Shown here: positions 39,131-52,115 of the stretch, piece by piece
How positions within the stretch are numbered: the first letter of the stretch is position 1
Layout: the number at the start of each line of letters is the position of its first letter
Assembly (NCBI RefSeq): GCF_001640805.2
Contig: NC_066833.1
Span: 2,384,454-2,448,453, forward strand
Source of the DNA: Lates calcarifer
Taxonomy: Eukaryota; Chordata; Actinopteri; Centropomidae
Length of the DNA stretch: 64,000 bases
Direction: 5' to 3'
Made by a program: the position numbers and the translations under genes
Notes under the pieces: model-generated
Told to the model about the DNA's origin: nothing
What the model saw: the letters and a program-made list of their open reading frames with translations, nothing else
Database searches by the model: none

Positions 39131-39594
39131 ATGCAGGACCTGAATGATTGATTCTGTGTGTATTGTCATTATCAAGCCTTTCAGTCAGAGTGATGAACGA
39201 CTGGGTGGAGATGTAGGAACTGATCGACTCTGAATCTCCTGTTTGCAGTAAATCAGAGCCAGAGTTCATATCTGGAACCTCACTCATCCTGGCAGATAAA
39301 AAGGCAGCTGCAGCACGTCAGTAAAACCAGATTACATTACAGTCACACCACGGAGCAGGCAGCTAATACACACTGTATAATCACTGAGAACACCTAACAA
39401 ATTGTTTTATGTTCCACGGTCCGAAGCTGCCAGAATAAAAATCTCTTGATTCATATTCAGTGGAAGACGTCGCCCTGGTATAATGCACTGATGGCTTCTG
39501 GGTAGACTGTGTGGCTGATGTTAGGCATAGATCTGACTTGACGGACAAAAACTCATGAGTCATCACTGGGGGGTTAGTTTTTCCCAGAGGGCGC

Positions 39595-39895
39595 ATTTCA
39601 AGGCCAAAAGTATATGGACACTGAAATAAAGTATGTGGACACGTGAACTTTCCAGCCACATGTGATTCCACATCCATGCACATTAATCTGCCTCTCTAAC
39701 AGCCTCCACCCTTCTGGTTTCAGTCTTTCCACCAGATGTTGAACCTGCTGCAGTGACTGGCTCTGCAGAAATGTTGCATGGGGTTGAGTTCAGGGCTCTG
39801 TGCAGCCGAGTCAAGTTCCTATGGAGCTGTCTGTGTGCACGGGGATGCTGTCCTGACGAAACAATGAAGAGATAAACACACAAAATGTTGCCACT
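39595..39895 (-). repeat. Interspersed repeat family R5, near-complete copy
   Basis: It has an outer end GGCCAAAAGTATATGGACAC, an internal CTGGTTTCAGTCTTTCCACC, GACTGGCTCTGCAGAAATG and GTTCAGGGCTCTGTGCAGCC. The copies at 49.4 and 63.6-63.9 kb share the internal blocks, and the 63.9 kb copy shows the opposite outer end, TGTCCACATACCTTTGGCC. The matching inverted outer words suggest a non-autonomous DNA transposon of about 300 bp. Strand is arbitrary. Confidence 0.55.
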
Positions 39896-41574
39896 GAGTT
39901 TGGACGAACACTATCGTCTAAAATATCATTATGTGCTCAGGCATTAAGACTTTCCTGTACGGAAAGTAAGGAGTGTTAGTGTACATTAGCTGAGGTGCTG
40001 TCTGATTTTCCTGCCAGAAAATTAAAGGATTATTCCAAAACAAAAGACTGGAGAACAACAAAATCTGAGAGAAATCAGTTGTGGACAGGATGTTACAATA
40101 AATTCTAGAAGGAGACTTTCTACACAACCAATCCTCCAGCCTTAACAACCATTCAGGCTGCTTGTTCCTCCCCTCAGGTACGGACCATGGGAGTGTCGTA
40201 CTGGACCTTTGTCATCAAAGAAACAACAATAAAACTGTGGAACAGCTTCAGTTTGATTAGCTTTAGGGAAAGATGGTGGTCTGGGTTAAAACCGGTTGTT
40301 TCCAGTGTGAAGGTCTTGTGTTTTGTTGACCCATCCATCCATTACAACCTTGTCCTAAACTTGTTGCTCCTTAAATTATCGACTCATCCACTTGTTGTTA
40401 GATGTCGCTTAATGATGAAACATAATACGATGCTGCACTGATGACCTGTGGGCTTGTACAATTAGACTGTCTCCTGACCAAGTGTATGACACCACTGAAC
40501 ACCTGTGGCTAAAACAAGAAATGCAGCACGTCTGTTAATAATATTCAACTACTTATACTGTTAAAACGGTACTTTTATAAATTACTGTGTGACCTGTTGA
40601 CTTAGTTAAAACACATGAAGTATATCCTCCTGTAAACCACCCATGGCTGTGGCTGAACTTGTTGCAGGATAGATTAATGGTTGGTTTTGGCTTCTTCTGG
40701 GATAAAAACGATAAGATAAAAACACCTCCACTGTTACCTTCTGACAGAAAATTAGCTGAATGGAAATTTTGCAGAGTCAGAAGGAACATTCTGCCACAGT
40801 GATGGTACAAGCACACACTGTCTCTATGAGCAAATCAACCTGCAGCAGTTTAGCCCAGTTAAGCATAATAAAGCATGACTCAGCTCCCAGCCTGCAGGAG
40901 ATGTCAGTTCCAGCTGTTCCTCTCAAAGAAATGCTGGAAGTAGGCAAACAAAGGGAGGAACACCAACCTCTGAGCAGCTATTGACATGTGACAAACACTT
41001 TGTTTCCCTCAACTTCCCACCACGGCCGGATTTCTACTTTTTTAAAGCCCAAGTTAAACTTCTCATTAACTCCAGCAATACTGTGTATGATCAGGTTATA
41101 TTTGCTGTAAAGTCCATGTAGGTCAGTGTCGGACCAGTGGGTGAAGACTGAAGGAGATGGAGTGAGTGTTGAGTCTTGAACCTCAGCGTCCCACATTCAC
41201 TCCCTGTCTCATTACAGCACTCAGTGTTGACATGTTTATTCTCTAACCATGACGACCATCTTTCACTTTACTCAGCTGGGTTTCGCTGACAAAAACAAGA
41301 GCCATGTCAGTGTCTGTGATCTATGTGTGCACGTGTACAACTGCTGAGATTTTTTGGTTGCATTTTACCTATATTTAATTTGCAGGCAGCTGTTGGATTC
41401 CATTTATTTCTCTTTGAAAATCTATAAGAAGACATTTACAGACTGTATTTAACATCTTTCTTGCAGAAGAGTTTTTCTGGTGTTCCAGGTTCAGTGGTCC
41501 CACATCATGTTGGACCTGAGACATTTCATCATTCCTGTGAGCTCTGTTCACTGGTGGCAAACTCCCATCACTGC

Positions 41575-41935
41575 TGTGTACCTGGTGTCACAGCCTGGCT
41601 CGACAACTGTGACAAGGAAGAGAGACGGCACGAGTTGGCAGGTTAAAGTGAACAATTTATTTACCGAAAAAGTAAATTAATCAACCTAAACAAACAACAC
41701 AGGAAAAGAAAACAGCAGCTGCCACCAAGGTCGGCCCGGACCAGGAACCATCCTCCCAGCCCCCCCCCAGACTCCAGACTGAGGGTTAATATCAGAGGGA
41801 CCACACACTGGGCCCAGGTGTGGCTCAATCAGCTGATGACCCTCCACCCAACACCTGCAGCAAGAAAGAAGTACAAGGAAAACACAACAGGGACACCTAG
41901 TGTCCAGGTGGAGGAGTCGTCACACTGGAAAACTG
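41575..41935 (+). repeat. Candidate interspersed repeat
   Basis: CACAGCCTGGCTCGACAACT, GGCACGAGTTGGCAGGTTAA, CAGGTGTGGCTCAATCAGCT and ACACCTGCAGCAAG resemble fish transposon-derived sequence I have seen repeatedly. No second copy is in this window, so the borders are approximate. Confidence 0.35.
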
Positions 41936-42399
41936 CTGCTCCACCTCGGGAAACAGTGGTCTCTCACTCTGAACTTCAGGTCTGCATAATCTTCATTACA
42001 GTTATCACTGAGGTTTCACTGCAGACTCATCAGAAACATGTGCATTAAATGACCTCATAACTACAATGTAACTTTGGATTACACATTTCAATCATCTGCT
42101 AACAGAGCTCCACACTGTATTCCCACAGAGAACCACACTGCAGTGATGCTTTAACCAGACTAACAGGCACAACATGAACTTTCTGTCTTATTAAGCATAT
42201 TAATCTAACTTCATATCAGCATAATTTGAAGGAGATGAGTTGGTATCTGCAGTGTGGTGATGATGTTAACCAATGTTGGGTGTGACGAGATGATCTCACA
42301 TGTTTCACAGAGGAGGATGTTAACAGATGAGAGGAGGGCAAAGGTTTACTTTAACTCTTTCTCTAAAAAGTTTTGAGGTTATCTCGGGAACCTTTTCTT

Positions 42400-42805
42400 T
42401 TTTGCCTCATCCTCCTGAACCACTGCATTTATCTGACAGTTTTGACTCATAGTTACTCACATTTTTTTACTATGTATATCTATGAGTTCTCATCTGATGG
42501 AGAACCAAAGAGCTAAAACACAATATTTCAGAGAAGAAGTTCAGATTAGAGAAAAGTCTAAAAACTGAAAACAGATTTGTGCATCAGAACATTTTTTTTC
42601 TTCTTTGTTCTCAAATCAATCAACTCACAACCCCTCAGATTTATCTGGTGACCCTTTGGAGGGGCCCGACCCCTAGGTTGGAAACTAAACTATCTAACTG
42701 TGTATGACATTAAACAGCTGATAGGTCTGATAGAGGGATTTTCCTTTTAAAGCTGTATTGTTATTGTTAAGTAAATAATGTGAGTACCTCTTCCACCACT
42801 GCAGA
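42400..42805 (+). repeat. Interspersed repeat R3, copy
   Basis: CTGCATTTATCTGACAG, a middle block with CACAACCCCTCAGATTTATC and GGGGCCCGACCCCTAGGTTG, and an end TGAGTACCTCTTCCACCAC match the copy at 36.9-37.5 kb. Confidence 0.55.
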
Positions 42806-44090
42806 ACAGTCTCTAGACTTTAAGACTGTGTGGAAGTACAACATGGCGACGATAAGTGGAGACGCTCTCATTATTTTGAATTTCACTCCACCAGAGATAA
42901 AAGAAAATTACCGTAGAATTGGATTTGAGGCTACGTCTACGCAGCAATCTGCAGAAGCACCCAATCAGAAAACAATCCTGCGGCAAAAACACTCATCCTG
43001 TTAACACAAACTGCTGAGAAAGTCCCAGCTGCTGATAAACAGATTATTACTGGCTGATGGATGGACAGGTGAGTGTACAGAGAGACAATAGTTAGAAAGT
43101 TTTATTTTGCTCACCTAGCAGTGATTAACAGCCTCATTAGAACTGTATTATTATTCTGTGAGTTGACTCTCAGACAGTGGCATTAACTGACTTCAAGATG
43201 GGTTCATACTTCTAAACTTAGCAAAAGACAAACGACCACAGCTGCAGGACAGACAGTGTAAGTAAATATCCTGGATCAAAGTGACGATTCCTGCGTGGAT
43301 TAACTTTGACTGTAATAACCCTGTGGTTGTGAGGCAGTGTAAAAACTTTAATTGAGACAGAACTGCGCTGACGAACTTCTCATCACAGCAGCGGGTGCAG
43401 CTGGAGCGTCTGCATGAAAGGAAATGTGCTGAAAACAACATCAAATATTTAACGAGCAGTCCCTCAGCAGTCAGTCTCACTGTTGTTGGGAGAGGGAAGA
43501 GTAAACACAGCTCACTAAACAGCCAGTGCTGACAAAAACAGGAAGGTTTGGCTTCAACCAAACACTAATATCTTAAATTAAGCTCATTAAATGTTTGACC
43601 ACAAGGTCAACACGCTTTATTTTGACTTGTCAGACACAGGTGGAACTCATAACAATAATCACTCCCCTCTACAGAGTTTTTCTCTTGTAATTTTTTCAAC
43701 CCAAAATAATTGAATTTGCTTTTAAAAGAGTAAATAAACAAATAGCTAAAGCTGATGATCAGATCAGAAATGATCAGTTTGAGGGCATTCCTGTCAGCAG
43801 CAGTAGATGCTTCTGTAACTGAAGTCAGTTTATACTTTAACTCCTTCAGTGGTATTCAGTGTTTTAGATTCAGACGCTGCCTGAAAGACAAGAACTCACT
43901 GTGCTTACAGAGTTTGTGATTGATGCTGGATTTTTATTGGACTCTGGCTCTGACTTGGATTATCTTTATGTGGAAAACTGTGACTGGAAAACTTGGAAAA
44001 CATTCCTGTAAGTTGAAAAAAGATTTGCCAGGCTGGGTTAAATTAGTGATAATTCTGTTCTTGCAGCTGAGGACCCTGGTGCTGTGCATG

Positions 44091-44130
44091 CTGTTTAACT
44101 GTGCTGCTTACTTACAGCACAGTTAAACAG
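44091..44130. repeat. Perfect inverted repeat, 16-bp arms, 8-base loop
   Basis: Left arm CTGTTTAACTGTGCTG, loop CTTACTTA, right arm CAGCACAGTTAAACAG: a perfect reverse complement. It lies in intergenic DNA, followed by a CCAAT word. Confidence 0.9.
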
Positions 44131-45894
44131 TCAACCAATGAGATCGCTGTAGGCGGGACTAAGAACATGTAGCTAACTGGTTACCTTACAATGTTCACAA
44201 AAGAAAAACAGCATCAGAAAAACTGACACAAAAATTACAATGGGTGTGGATGAGATCGATGCAACTGTAGACGTTGTTGTAAGACAGCGATGACAATATT
44301 TAAACATGTTTTAGACCGACGATCGTCTGAATCAACAGACTGCAGATCTTCAAAAACCTGTTTCACAAAACTAATTTATGAGATTTATTACAGCAGCATC
44401 TCATTTTACAAGTGAACATTAACATTCTCATGCAGAGGTCACAAGTGTGGTGTTTGTTTCAATCAGCGAAACATCTCATGTTACACATTTGGTGAAACTG
44501 GCCCCAGGAAGTCCAGTTCTAGTCACAGATGATCCCTGACTCTGAAGCCTTATCGATGCCAACACACCGTGGGGCAGGATAACATTTCACGAGGACTGAT
44601 TTTACTGCTCTGGAAAGATGCCATGCTCTTGAGGTGCACAGGAGAAATTCAGTGTTTGTGTCATAAAGCAGACCCTGGTCTGTCCAGGGCCCAACATCAG
44701 CTGAGACTGGCTCCAATCCCACAGCGACCCTCATGAATGGACTGCATAGATGTTACAAAGTAATGTACCAGGAACGTGAGCTGGCACTTATTTGAGGCCA
44801 GTGTGGCGCCCTGCTGGATGACAAAGGCTGAGCCAGGTTCAAGTGTTTAACCAGTGCTGCAGGTACAACACACACCCCGGCACCTGAATGGAAAGCAGTC
44901 AATATTAATATTATCAGTTACACTTGTGTTTGAAATGTCAACATTAAATCACCAGACATTTCCTTTGGTCACGTCACATGACTGATGTCGAGTCACGCTC
45001 CAGGTCGTCTCTGCCGCTCCGTGTTCTCTGATGATGGGACAAGAGACTCCACCATGTTCAATTGTCCCTCAAAGGTCAACACGCACAAGACATCATCTCT
45101 GTTGTCAGAGTTCATCACTTCAGAAGCCTGCAGGCGTAAAATCACAGCCTCACATTATTATGGTAATTATGATTACATGGTTTTCAGAAGCCCTGTCATT
45201 GTCTCAGTATAGCTTTGTTGTAATGCATGAAGTGATGCTGGCTCTAACTGAAGTTTCTGTGGCTTTAAAAAATGCTCAGAGCACACTAACATATCAAAGA
45301 TAGCAATTATAGACGCACATGCAGCTGCCAAGTGGCTGTGAAAGTCAGAGATAAGAGCTGAGGCTGAGTATTTTAAAAACACTGATAATTGGTCTCAAAG
45401 ATTAAATCAGCCCGATGTGAAGGCAAATCAGTCTGAACCTCCAGCTTCGGTTAGGGAGGGATACAGACGAATATTAAATATCTGTGTCTTCCTTTGAGGG
45501 AGCCGATGCTGCACACAGGAATTTAAAGTTGATCCACTCAACACGAAACACCAGATATCTGTGTGTGTCCTTACATAACACACGTTACACACCTTTAAGA
45601 GAACAGACCGTGATATAATCCTAAATGTAAAGCTGTATTGGTTATCACCAGCTCCTGTAGACACACAATGACACTGAAATCTGAGTTGCTAAATATGTTC
45701 AACCTGGAAGCTACGTTAGCTTCAGCCAGCAAACAAAATATTAGCTGTAGCTGCTAAAGCATGAGCCTAAACTTCAGCTAACCTACAGCACATTTTCACA
45801 TGGGAGCCTTTAACAGTGTGGCTCACGAAAGTGAGTGAAGCAACAGAGGTGTCAGTTATTCCAAGTTGAATCTGGTATTTTACCTGCTCCAGAT

Positions 45895-46145
45895 ATCAGC
45901 ACACCTGCAGCCGTTGTTACAGCTCCACCCAGGTGGTACCTGATGGGCATCAACGAGCTGCACCTGGCTTCAATGAAGGGCTTAAAAGCTCCTGTGCCAG
46001 CATCAGAGGGCAGAGGCTCCTGGTGTGGGACTGTGCCACATGCTGCCTCTTCTGTGGTCTTGGTTGTTTTGGTATGTTTTTATGTTAATAAATGTGTGGG
46101 GCGTAACACGGTGAATAAAGCAGACACTCTGCTGTGTATTCACTA
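45895..46145 (+). repeat. Candidate interspersed repeat
   Basis: GCACCTGGCTTCAATGAAGG, GCTTAAAAGCTCCTGTGCC and a TTTATGTTAATAAATGTGTG end near two AATAAA words resemble a fish repeat with its own poly(A)-like end. Borders are uncertain. Confidence 0.35.
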
Positions 46146-49100
46146 AAGATGAACCACCTCCACCTGTTGCTGCAGTGTCATTTACTGTGTATAAATGTCC
46201 ATGATGGTTGACGTCCACCATCTTATTTGCAGCCAGGTCCTTTTCCCCAGTGGTGTAACATCACTCTCTGTGGCTGTCACATCCCAGCGTCAAGTCCAGG
46301 TTGGAAAACTCAGACGACAGAAAGAGGATAGAAATACTAAAATCTCCTCAGAGAGGTCGGAGCTGTGGCTCAGTCCTCTCTCTCCCAGTCTCTCACCTTC
46401 TTCCCTGTGTAATCTAGGAGAGTTTCTTTTCCCCCAAAAAAATTCCAGCTCATATATACAACATTAACTCACTCCTGCGGAGGCTTATCAAACATTCTGC
46501 TTCACTCCTCAACCAAATGATTGATATTCTCTCCTCACCATCAGGCAGGAAACACACGCTGCTTGCAGCCAAATATCCACCTGAAAAAAGCAGCAAACAA
46601 TTCTCCTGCTTGGCGTCTTCAAGTCGTCATCTTTCAGCAGTGGCAGCACATAAAGAGCTCCTCACAGAGAGCACGAGGAGGCTTCATTATTCTATTTATA
46701 GATAAACTCTCCTCCCTTTCTCCACAGTTAAGCCCTTAACCTCCACTTCTCCCTGTTTGTTTTCTTTCCTCTCAAGTAGCTTTACGGTAAGAAAATCATC
46801 ATATTCCACAGTCTGACAGTCTCATATCATCAGCCTGTTCCTCTTCACCGATTTCATGTTTTTTATTTCTGCACCGTCCATCAGACAGAAACATTCCACA
46901 TGTCCTGTGCATCATTTTATACACCATTCCCCAAAATTCAACCTGACAGATTTAGTATTTCTGAAACAAAGTTCTGTGAGTTTTGTGCAACTGATCCGTC
47001 AGCTGGCAGCTCTTACAGTAAAATTAGATAGAGTAATATAATACTGGGCTCTACAGCAGTAAAGGAGGCAAACACAATCGAGACACAAAGACATGAAGTG
47101 ACTTTAAACCACAACAGGTTGTGTGGCATCAGAACAGTTTGACTTTTTGGAGAAGTGACGGCCCTCTTCAGCTCTCACTTTTCTTTTCGTCAGGTACTCA
47201 GGTGTGTTTGCACCTGTGTAATCCAAAATTAAGGGCAGGTAAAGTCTGTTAGTTATTTTTCCTCCATCCTGCAGTCTAAATAGACATGATGAGCCTGTAC
47301 CACAGTGTCAGTACAGGAATGGTGAAGGTGAAAAAAGAAATTCAAATGACATTCATTGTTGGCAGGTGTGAGAGCAGGCTGCATATCTCACCTTAGAATC
47401 AATACAATGAGCCTCAGCTGTACAAAGGAAACAAACACATCATCTGTATGAAGGATGGTGTACACATCCCGGGCAGCTGAATCCCATTTTCACTACATTT
47501 ACACAGTCCAACTTACTGCACAGGCTTATCAAATTTACAGGAGATAGGAGCTGAATTACAAATTCAATCAGCTTTGCTTATGACTCTATTTCTCTCCGTC
47601 TCATGTGGGACTTAGAGAGAAGGATAATAAATATTTGATGAAAGAGGAGATTAATGAGAAAATCCACTGTATTCTTGCGGAGTGTAAAACAGATGAGCTG
47701 GTGGCATTTTAATGTCACAGATGCTCTCCTCTGTCATGAAGACGAGCTGCTGTTTCCCATCAGGAGAGCATTTCACCGAGGGCTGCTGTAAAATCTCATT
47801 CTGCTTTGGAATGAAGTGTTTCTACGTATCTTCTGTATCCATCACATCCTCATTACAGCCCTCCCCTCCCACAGAAGCACTTCATTCTCTACTCATGAGG
47901 CATGGTGAATGGTGATATGACACACGTCTGGAGCTCAGCGCCAGGCCGTGAAGCATTCAAATTCAGCTCACAGGTGGAGCAGCACAGACTCTCAGAGGAA
48001 ACCAGAGTTCAAGTGTTCTTTCTGGAGACAGAGAGAGTTTCTCTTCTCCCCTCCAAACAGAACAGGTGTGTTCAGAAACACCACTGACATACACACACAC
48101 AGGCTCAGACATGAGAAGGGTATCGGATTTTCTAATCTAAACTTTCAGACAGAAAGAAAATAAACTTACCTCCTAAAATGTCAAATTATTCCATCAGGAC
48201 ATCATGTGAGTTTCCAGGAGACACCAGAAACTACTGAACACACACTAAACATGTCATTCATCAGTTCAAAACAACAATCACCAGGTTATTTACTCTGAAA
48301 ATGAATGCTATTAAACCTAACCTTTGCTCAGTTCCTTAGAGCAGCATTGAGGTTTGGCTGAATTTGAGATATTCTCTGTGGTGTTTGGTGAAGCAGATGT
48401 CTGTGTTGTTCTTCTTCTTGGTGTTATTGTGTTGTCCACATGTGAACCTTGAACCTGATTTAAACTTTAACAGCTGGAATAAAGGATAAAGATGGGTTAA
48501 GTTGGGTGAGATGAGGATCAGATTTTCATGTGAATTGTGACAAAAACATGCCGTTTGGTTTTGTGCTGAGATCAGACTCGACACTCGCACTGTCTCCATG
48601 TTATTCTAACCTGATGGGTGTCATCTCCATGCAGCTGCACCTCTTGTTCATCACCAACAGGGATTAAGTTTGGGTGATGAAACAAACACAGTTAATAACG
48701 TTCCCATTCAGCGGCAAACTAAATGACCGTATTCACAATCCAATTATTATGATCCTCAGTGTGCCGAGACCTCTTCCTCCCTTTCATTTTGATGGGATTA
48801 GTCACGCCATCAGCCAAAATAAAGAACAGACACACTGAGTGTCAACGATGAGACAGACGCTTCATTCACGTCTGAACACACAGATTAATGACCGGCGGGC
48901 GGCCGGCTCTCTGAAGGCCTCTCTCCCTCATCTAAACTCCTTCTCCTGCCACACTGGTCATTAGTTGTTTTCCACACTGGCAGGTATTTAAGTTTCCTCT
49001 GCTCTCTCACTGCAAAAGCAGCAGCACTGCAGCAGCACAGTAATAAAGGAGGTTAACAAATGGAGCTGAGGACTGGGTGAAACAGTTGGTTTATGACTGT

Positions 49101-49297
49101 CAGGGATCAGATTATTGTTTGGAGGGAGAGAGGGACTCTCAGTATAACACAGTCCAATACAACACCACCTCTAACTACAGCTGGAAAAATGACCATAGGG
49201 TTTAATTAACCTCCCTCTGACATTACAACCTTCACATTGGTAAGATTGATCACAGAGCTGTCGTACTGGTTCATCTGTTACTCATAAACTCGTAACC

Positions 49298-49299
<2 letters not shown>

Positions 49300-49333
<34 letters not shown>
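49300..49333. repeat. (GT)n microsatellite
   Basis: Uninterrupted GT run next to an R5 fragment. Confidence 0.95.
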
Positions 49334-49336
<3 letters not shown>

Positions 49337-49369
49337 AATATAAATGCATCTGTGATAGTTGGAGATGTC

Positions 49370-49510
49370 ACTCTCACACCAATGTGAATTCCTCAGCCTC
49401 CACTTTCCTGGTTTCAGTCTTTCCAGCAGATGATAAACCTGCAGCAGTGACTGGCTCCTTATCAGACATAAGAACATTAGTGAACCAACACTGATGCTGA
49501 GTCCAACAAA
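49370..49510 (+). repeat. Interspersed repeat R5, fragment
   Basis: GCCTCCACTTTCCTGGTTTC, AGTCTTTCCAGCAGATGATA and CAGCAGTGACTGGCTCC match R5. Confidence 0.5.
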
Positions 49511-50394
49511 AACATGGATTTTCTTAATCCACTCAGATGTTGTTTTGTATTTCAGCATCTGAACCAACAGAAAAACATCAAAAGCAGAAAATGAGACCTA
49601 TGTGAAGGTGGCCGTGGTCTCAGACGTTCATGAAGGGAACATCAAACAGTGCTGCAGATATATTCTCCTGTTTAGAGATGGTGAAGGAGATCACAGACGC
49701 TGCCTTTGTGCTCCGGCGACTTCACAGGTTTGTTGTAAATAAAGGGATTCACAGTCGACAAAAGGCTTTTCAAACTTTGCTCCTCTGCTCAAACCATTGA
49801 ATCTCAGAGAGCAGGGGGAACGGCCTTTTCACAGGGAGGATGTTTGCTCACTGGAGCTGAACGAGCTGCTGCAGCCTCCTCTCTTTTTTTCTTTTCTTTT
49901 TTTTATCTCGACTCAACTGTTAAGGGGCTACCTGAGTTGATATTCAGCCTCCTGCTTGAATGTGGCGTTGGGGGCACTTCCCTTTGGTCGTACATTGTAA
50001 ATCTGAGACTCTTTAAGACCTTTTCCTGTTTTACTTCTTGGTGGCAAAGAGAGAGTCATTTAAAGTCTAGTAAAGCTCTCTGTGTCGGCCTCTCACATCA
50101 GAAGAAACGTACCTGCTGCAGGAAAAAAGCCTGGACTGTAGCTGGGAGCAGTGGTTAGAATAAAGGATTCATAATTTACCAATTTCCTACTTCCACTCTG
50201 CTGCCATCACATAGTGAAATTGTTTTCCTAACTTTTTATCCCCTACCTTTATGCATTATATGCCAATGTTTATTTTTCCTGAGCTACATCCCTGCAGTAA
50301 CCTTCTTCCCATACTGGATCAATAAACTCATTCAACATGTCAGATGCAGGTCTGCCAAAACATACAGCGAAGAGGAGATTTTAAAACAGTGCTC

Positions 50395-50585
50395 TGAGGC
50401 TCAGCCTTTAATCGGGGCTGTGCTATTTTGAATTGATTAAATTGGCAAAGGTGAAGCCTTCTCCAGCTGCTGACACAGGCCTGTGTCTGCTGGCAAACTC
50501 TGCCAATCAGAATTAGAGTCTTAATTATAGTGAGTGAGGCCAGACTTCACAGGCTGTCGCCGGTGAATTTGACCCTTTGAACTCA
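50395..50585. promoter_or_regulatory. Candidate conserved intergenic element
   Basis: A unique block with TGAATTGATTAAATTGGCAA, a 16-bp perfect palindrome GACACAGGCCTGTGTC (50472-50487) and CAATCAGAATTAGAG/TTAATTATAG homeodomain-like words. Confidence 0.3.
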
Positions 50586-50999
50586 GGAGAGAGAAACTCA
50601 GTCAGTCACATACGCTGGTTGGAGACATTCTGCTGACTCAGGTGGACGTCTGTTACACCAACAAAGGAAACGTTTTGCAGTGTTTTCTCGAGTCTCTGCT
50701 GCTGCTGTTAATCAGGGACTGACTGACTGTGATTGAAGACACTTGTAGTTTCCTCTAAACTGGACTAATCAGTGGATCAGCAGACTGTTCACTGAACAAA
50801 CTACTGTGGATAGTTTCAGTCAGAGACGACACAGACTCTGTACAATAAGGTCAGAAATAATACAGTTCTTTGATATTAGTCATATCATCATGTTCCCTTC
50901 TTTTCCCACATGACAGGGTTTTTTCTTTATCTGAATCGAGGGTCAGAGGAGAATGGGTACAGCTCCTTGAGGTGAGTGAGTGTGTGAAACTTATCAGTT

Positions 51000-51160
51000 A
51001 ATCCGTCCACTATTATCAGTTTTCTCCATTATTCATTCAGTCTGTGAAATGTCAACAAGTAGTGAATTTCCCAGAGCCAGAGGTGACATGTTCAAATGAT
51101 TTGATTTGTCTCTCAGTCCAAAACTCCAATATATTCTGGAAACATGGATGAAAAGCAGGA
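51000..51160 (+). repeat. Interspersed repeat R2, copy
   Basis: TCTGTGAAATGTCAACAAGT, GAATTTCCCAGAGCCAGAGG, TGTTCAAATGATTTGATTTG and CAGTCCAAAACTCCAA follow the R2 order. It is moderately diverged. Confidence 0.55.
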
Positions 51161-51849
51161 AATCATCGTCTGTCATGTTTTTGTTTTTTCCAACATGTTA
51201 CATACTGCATCTGTTTGTATGTGAAGTTAATGATGTGCTGCTCTCTGCTGGAGTTTATCTACAGCGCAGCCACAGAGTGAGAAACCTCCATCATCAACAC
51301 CGGCCTCTGGTTCATGCTGACGCTGCCCTCTACTGTCGAATGACGCGCAGTTACACTCTTTCTATCAATACCTGTAGTTATGGACTTTGTCCACCTGAGT
51401 ACGATGGATGGTGGGGTCTCTAAACAGCATCAGGTCTGTGCACAGATCTAAATATTCTGTGCTGAATGGAGTTTACATAAAGTTTCATCTGATTTATGTC
51501 TGAGTTTGTATCAAGCTCTAACTTTCCTGGATCACAAAGCACAGTGGAGATAAAACAGCTCAGAGACTCTGACCCAGAAACTGTTAGAGAGCATCTTAAA
51601 ATCTCTGTGATTCTGTCATTTAATGCTTTTATTTGAAATATTTATAAACCTAACTTCAGAGACAAAGCCACTCAGCACGTCATAAGCTCTTTTTAAAAGT
51701 ACTTTTGATACCATTTCTTCATATTGTGACAGAATCTCTGTCTTTTTATCTAATTCTATGTGATTGTTACACATCTGAACACAAAACAATTTCAGCTGAT
51801 TTTTTTTTTCTAAAATATTTATCATTTTAACAGTTTTCAGGACAGGTTT

Positions 51850-52115
51850 GTAACATCCTGTCAGATTCCCTCAGTTTCTGTCTCCCGCCTTCAACCTGCC
51901 ACACCTGTTGCCAATCAGTCACCTGCCCCTGATTTTCCCCGTAGTCATCCCTGTGCCTCAGTCCCAGACTGTCTTTGTTCCTTCATGTGTACTCAGTTTG
52001 TTTTTGCTGGATTTCACTTTGTTCACTGGTTTATGCATTTTTGTCAGCTCTGTTTGCCTTTTTAGATTTAATTACCTTTTGGACCTTTTTTTTTTTTACC
52101 CCAGTTTCAGGTCGA
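51850..52115 (+). repeat. Candidate retroelement 3' fragment
   Basis: The block runs from TCCTGTCAGATTCCCTCAG through CAACCTGCCACACCTGTTGC, CACCTGCCCCTGATTTTCCC and a T-rich GGACCTTTTTTTTTTTTACC end. Pyrimidine-rich ends of this kind are typical of fish LINE/SINE tails. Borders are approximate. Confidence 0.35.

Noticed and set aside
40080..40300. LINE-like CCTCCCCTCAGGTACGGACC segment
   Set aside because: It vaguely resembles the 3' part of fish LINE open frames, but the frame is broken and too short to assign.
44091..44130. microRNA gene
   Set aside because: The stem is only 16 bp and perfectly paired with a short loop, unlike a pre-miRNA hairpin of 22 or more imperfect pairs.
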